Shown here: in pieces, positions 50,901 through 54,347 of the stretch
Layout: every line of letters starts with the position of its first letter
Position numbering within the stretch: the stretch's first letter is position 1
Assembly: GCA_003252455.1 (NCBI GenBank)
Contig: QKED01000083.1
Location: forward strand, 1 to 54,347
DNA: 54,347 nt
Reading direction: 5' to 3'
DNA from: Gammaproteobacteria bacterium
GTDB taxonomy: Bacteria > Pseudomonadota > Gammaproteobacteria > Thiohalomonadales > Thiohalomonadaceae
Made by a program: the position numbers and the translations under genes
The notes under the pieces: model-generated
Database searches by the model: none
What the model saw: the letters and a program-made list of their open reading frames with translations, nothing else
Told to the model about the DNA's origin: nothing

Positions 50901-53900
50901 TTAGTTGCAGTTGCCGAAGCTGCCGCCTTCCATGATGGTGTACTTGAAGACGTTGTGCGTGTAGCTGTAGCTGAAACCCAGGATCTTGAAGGTAACGCTG
51001 AGGTTGGCCGTCGCCGTCACCGGGTCGAACTTTGCCTCGGCGCAGGATTTACCGCACTGTTCACCCGATGAGTAGGTGGCGGTGACCGAGGCGGAGACGT
51101 TGACCGTCGCCTCACCTTTACCTGCTACCTTCACCACGTCGCTGGTGTCCTTACAGTCGGGGTTCGCATCCAGATCGCACTTGACGATGCTGATATTGGC
51201 ATCGATCTGTGGACCGATCTTGGCCTTGATGGGGGAGCTGAGGCTCAGGGTGCCGCAGTTCTCGTCAGGGCAGTCGATGATGGTGTAGGAGACACTGCCA
51301 GTGGCATCCAGGGTGATGGAGGCACCGAGACCGGTCACCAGGATGTCGGCCTTGACTACATAACCGCCACCCACGGACTTGTTCGGGAATTTTTTCGCCA
51401 GACCGAGTCCGGGGACAGAGAGCTTTACCGAGCCGCCGACACCCGCACTACCCGTCACAGTCACGTAGTCGCGTGGGCCGGGGGTTTCGCAGCTGAGGCA
51501 GCACTTCTCGCCCTTGGTGCCCTTGAGGCTTACTTTGGTCTTGAGGTCCACGGCGAGCCAGGGGATGTCATTGACCTTTTTCTTGAACTCATAGAGTGCC
51601 TTGTTCACGAAGTCGGGTACCGGGGCCTCGACTGTGTAGGTGGCCGGGTCGGCATCACAGTGGTTGCCACATTTGCCGTCTTTGCAGGTGTAGCAGGCCT
51701 TCTCTGGGGTGCCGTCAGAGCAACCCTTGCCCTCGTCACCGGGGGCAGGGCTGCCGTCCTTGCACACCTTACAGATGTTGGCACGGTCCGCCTGCAGTGC
51801 GCTGGTCTCATCCTTGGGGTTGAAACCACCGCCGCAGAGCAACTCCCGACAGTCGTTGGGCTGCTGCTGTTTGAGCGGGCGGTCCTTGTCGATGATGGGA
51901 TTGCCGTCTTTACAGTCGCCGCACTCGGCCGGTGGCTTGTCGCCGTCGTCCGGTTTGGAGCCGCTGCAGAGCTCCTGGCGGCAATTGCCCAGCACCTGAT
52001 TTTCGGCCACGCGTGTCGGTACCAACTCACAATTTCCAGGGCAGCTTCCGACCTTGTTGTAGCAGTAGCCGCAACTGGCCTCGCCTTCACAGCAGCCACT
52101 GCCGCCGGGTTGACTGCCACAGTGCCAACCGGCCTTGATCACCCCTACACCCACATTGGAGCTGATGGTCGAGGCATCGGCACTCACCGTACCCAGGCCG
52201 ATGGTGACGAACTCCTCCAGGTCGTGGTCGTAGGAGTACATCTCCACCTCGGCCCCTGGGGCGTGACCGTCGACATTGGGCAGGGTGAGACGTGCCGGGG
52301 GATCGAAGCGTGCACCGTGCGGCTGGATGGTGACGATGAACTGCGGTTGCATGCCGTTGGGGGGGGGCATCGGGATCTTGTCGGCATTCACAGGGGTGAC
52401 CGAGAGCCAGCCCTCTTTGGCACCATCCGGGAAGGTGACTGAACCGGCCTTCACCTCTAGCTTGAAGCCAGGTACCTCGTCGAGGGTGAGGACCTGGTCC
52501 TCCTTGCCCACATAGAGGGCCCCTTCGGTGTCGAGGCGGACCAGGTAGATGGGGGAGGCGAGTGGGTTATCGACACCGGCAACGGTCACCAGGTTGTAGG
52601 AGAGGGTCGGCCACTCGCCCTCGATGGTGGTGGTACTCCCGTCGGCCAATAGGTGCACCGGCCCGACCGGCGCCTCGCTGATGGTGAAGCGTCCCTCCTC
52701 ATCGGTAACTGCCTGGCGATTGTGGGCATCCAGGTGGATGGTTACACCGGGCATCGGGTTATCCTGGTTGTCCAACACCACGCCACTGATGCGTGTCAGG
52801 CCCGGGTCGGCAGGGATGAAGGCGGAGGCGGTAAATCCGGCGTTGGCACTCGTGCCGCCCAGTTCTGCCACCACTTGCTGGCTATCGAGTCCGGCCAGGT
52901 CACCGAGGATGAAGAGTACGGAGGCGCGTCCATCCTTATCGGTAGTGACCATCCGTTCGCTACTACCGTCGGCGAAGCGACCACCGCCGGCGCGCACCTT
53001 GAACAGCACCTCGGCACCCTCGATGAGGTTCGAGCCGTTGTCGGTGACAGCCACCACGAAGGGCTGAGGCAGTGGCTGACGGATGGCCCCACGCTGATTG
53101 TTACCCGCGATGACGCCGATCTTGTCGCCCTGTTGTGGTGTGGCCGAGGCATAGAAGAGCGCCTCCCCCTCGAAGCCGACGGCACGTGCACGTACACGGT
53201 GGGTCGCCTTGCCGGCACGTGAGCCGAGGCGGAACTGCACCTGGGCCAGACCCTCGGTGTTGGTGGTGACCAGGGCCGCCTGCGCCTCCTCGTCGGTGTC
53301 GGGCTGGAGCAGGCCATCACCCTCGACTACACGGAATACTACCGCCTTGTCGACTACAGGTACGCCGTTGTGGCTCAGACGCACCACCAAGGGTTGGGTG
53401 AGGTCGCTGTAGATGGTCCCAGTCTGTTGCTGGCCGGAGATCAGCTCGATGCGGTTGTCCTCCAGCGGGGCTCGGTAGGTGACCTGGATGCGTGTCTCGC
53501 CCACGTTACCGACGGCATCAGAGGCGGTCACCTCGATGAGGTTATTGCCCTCGACCAGCGGGATGTCCTGGGCCAAATAGGTCCGGTTGCTCACCTCGGC
53601 ACGCACGCCGTTGACCATGACGATGGCGTCTTGATCGGCAACCGTACCGCGTACGATGTCGTTGACCAGACCGGAGACCGTGATGCGGTCGCTCAGCACC
53701 ACTTCGCCGTCGAGTGGTGACTGTACCGTCACGTAAGGCGGGGTCTTGTCCAGAGAGATACTGACAGTGGCGGTGCCCTCGTGGCTCTGGCGGCTGATGG
53801 CGCGCACCACGATACTGTTGGCCCCCTCTTCGAGCGTCACTTGTGCCTCGAAACTGCCGTTACTTTGCGCCACGGCCACCTCGTTGACCAGGACGGTGGC

Positions 53901-54347
53901 CTGGGTGTCGTCGACGGTACCGCGCACCGTGACCGGGGAGACACCGACCGTGCTCAGGCTGCTCGGTGAGCTGATGATCACCGCCGGGACGCTGCTCGCA
54001 TTGCGGTCGTCGGGAAAGTAGTCGTTGGCGTTGTCGACATTGTCGCCATCGCGGTCGGGGTCGCTGTTGTCGCCGATCCCATCACCGTCGAGGTCGGATT
54101 GCTCTGTCGCGTCGTCGGGGAAGGCATCGCTGTCGTTGGGGCGGCCATCGCCATCACGGTCGGTGTCGGCGTTGTCACCGATACCGTCACCATCGAGGTC
54201 GGACTGTTCGCTGGGGTCGTCGGGGAAGGCGTCCACGCCATTGTCACGGCCATCACCATCGCGGTCTACGTCGAGGCTGTCCGGGGTGCCGTCGTTATCG
54301 AGGTCGCTCTCGTGACGTGTGGGATCGTCGGGGTAGGTATCGACGTC
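50901..54347 (-). CDS. Giant exported Ca-repeat, Ig, Cys-rich protein (5' end beyond window)
   Basis: An open frame that runs through the right edge; at least 1,148 residues are visible and the N-terminus is missing. Order: thrombospondin-3-like Ca repeats (about 1-112, 35-residue period); two or more Ig-like domains of the FPxTV/VxVNGV type; Big_1-like domains (VVFRVVEGDG and VLFKVRAGGG); a carboxypeptidase-regulatory-like domain (SGVVLDNQDNPMPGVTIHLD); then about 155 residues with about 20 Cys and three C-x-x-C-K-D-G motifs; then a beta-rich C-terminal region (about 250 residues) with further Cys. No CXXCH is present in the Cys region. Presumably it is anchored at or released from the cell surface, as first or early gene of the cluster. 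Confidence 0.8.
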   Translation of the reverse strand, partial: DVDTYPDDPTRHESDLDNDGTPDSLDVDRDGDGRDNGVDAFPDDPSEQSDLDGDGIGDNADTDRDGDGRPNDSDAFPDDATEQSDLDGDGIGDNSDPDRDGDNVDNANDYFPDDRNASSVPAVIISSPSSLSTVGVSPVTVRGTVDDTQATVLVNEVAVAQSNGSFEAQVTLEEGANSIVVRAISRQSHEGTATVSISLDKTPPYVTVQSPLDGEVVLSDRITVSGLVNDIVRGTVADQDAIVMVNGVRAEVSNRTYLAQDIPLVEGNNLIEVTASDAVGNVGETRIQVTYRAPLEDNRIELISGQQQTGTIYSDLTQPLVVRLSHNGVPVVDKAVVFRVVEGDGLLQPDTDEEAQAALVTTNTEGLAQVQFRLGSRAGKATHRVRARAVGFEGEALFYASATPQQGDKIGVIAGNNQRGAIRQPLPQPFVVAVTDNGSNLIEGAEVLFKVRAGGGRFADGSSERMVTTDKDGRASVLFILGDLAGLDSQQVVAELGGTSANAGFTASAFIPADPGLTRISGVVLDNQDNPMPGVTIHLDAHNRQAVTDEEGRFTISEAPVGPVHLLADGSTTTIEGEWPTLSYNLVTVAGVDNPLASPIYLVRLDTEGALYVGKEDQVLTLDEVPGFKLEVKAGSVTFPDGAKEGWLSVTPVNADKIPMPPPNGMQPQFIVTIQPHGARFDPPARLTLPNVDGHAPGAEVEMYSYDHDLEEFVTIGLGTVSADASTISSNVGVGVIKAGWHCGSQPGGSGCCEGEASCGYCYNKVGSCPGNCELVPTRVAENQVLGNCRQELCSGSKPDDGDKPPAECGDCKDGNPIIDKDRPLKQQQPNDCRELLCGGGFNPKDETSALQADRANICKVCKDGSPAPGDEGKGCSDGTPEKACYTCKDGKCGNHCDADPATYTVEAPVPDFVNKALYEFKKKVNDIPWLAVDLKTKVSLKGTKGEKCCLSCETPGPRDYVTVTGSAGVGGSVKLSVPGLGLAKKFPNKSVGGGYVVKADILVTGLGASITLDATGSVSYTIIDCPDENCGTLSLSSPIKAKIGPQIDANISIVKCDLDANPDCKDTSDVVKVAGKGEATVNVSASVTATYSSGEQCGKSCAEAKFDPVTATANLSVTFKILGFSYSYTHNVFKYTIMEGGSFGNCN
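51640..52130 (-). repeat. Cys-rich segment with repeated CxxCKDG motifs
   Basis: About 155 residues with about 20 Cys. Two imperfect copies of a block C-R-x-E-L-C ... C-x-x-C-K-D-G-x-P occur (GDCKDGNP and KVCKDGSP), plus a third CxxCKDG near the end (YTCKDGKCG). Even numbers of Cys suggest disulfides or metal sites; no haem motif is present. Confidence 0.7.
54000..54347 (-). repeat. 105-bp tandem Ca-loop repeats at the right edge
   Basis: The block CGAGGTCGGA/CT recurs at 54089, 54194 and 54299, exactly 105 bp (35 residues) apart. Each unit encodes an F-P-D-D motif and two DxDxDG-type loops (for example SDLDGDGIGD and DTDRDGDGR). The array continues past the window. Confidence 0.85.

Noticed and set aside
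50901-54347. Polymorphic toxin with an immunity gene next door
   Set aside because: The Cys-rich and Ig regions resemble surface stalks, but there is no RHS core, no toxin-domain motif and the next gene has a signal peptide, unlike typical cytoplasmic immunity proteins.

Overview
The window looks like chromosome of a high-GC, Gram-negative gammaproteobacterium. The evidence is LptF/LptG divergent from PepA-HolC, ferrochelatase, RpiA with E. coli-type numbering, ZapB, Tex, two trimeric-porin genes and many signal peptides. HypF, a multihaem c-type cytochrome and a small protein resembling ones from sulfur oxidisers suggest a respiratory, possibly chemolithotrophic lineage such as Chromatiales or relatives. 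That placement is inference. I see no rRNA, tRNA, CRISPR array, transposase or prophage.

Layout. 1-3.3 kb (+): a K+ channel/RCK protein cut by the left edge, a Ser-rich lipoprotein, a DUF350 membrane protein and zapB. A short repeat with inverted ends follows, then tex. 6-16 kb: two porins (one per strand), a lytic transglycosylase, a PDE-like HD phosphohydrolase, an unknown membrane protein, a UvrD/Rep-type helicase, an OsmC-like protein, a GlcG/HbpS-like exported protein and rpiA. 16-22 kb: the pepA-holC-orf119 operon (-) diverges from lptF-lptG-hemH (+), followed by a small membrane-protein gene with its own promoter and terminator. 22-27 kb (-): a TraF-like outer-membrane barrel and a 1,153-residue protein that I believe belongs to the PPi-dependent PEP carboxykinase family. 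The 600-bp gap upstream of the latter holds palindromes and a multi-hairpin RNA with an intrinsic terminator. 27.8-30 kb (+): an OmpR/EnvZ-type two-component pair. 30-37 kb: a small cytoplasmic protein, an unknown secreted barrel candidate, a DksA/TraR zinc finger, thioredoxin-hypF, endonuclease V, and a second K+ channel locus (DUF6394 plus a twin-RCK channel with an unusual filter).

The most striking region is 37.2-54.3 kb: six minus-strand genes, closely spaced or overlapping, that run off the right edge. In transcription order they are a giant Ca-repeat/Ig/Cys-rich exported protein (5' end missing); a 371-aa exported protein; a 1,764-aa protein with TSP3/EF-hand-like repeats, a beta-propeller and Ig-like domains; a kelch-like Gly-rich exported protein; a VCBS/ASPIC/HEAT-repeat protein; and a membrane-anchored five-haem cytochrome c with a cytochrome-b-like N-terminal bundle. 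The spacing suggests one transcription unit that places large Ca-binding extracytoplasmic proteins together with an electron-transfer protein. I know no named system with this composition, so it is my main candidate for an undescribed system.

The second candidate is the RNA at about 27.52-27.70 kb (-). It has four alternating complementary hexamers around a strong terminator, an arrangement suited to attenuation or a small RNA controlling the PEPCK-like gene.
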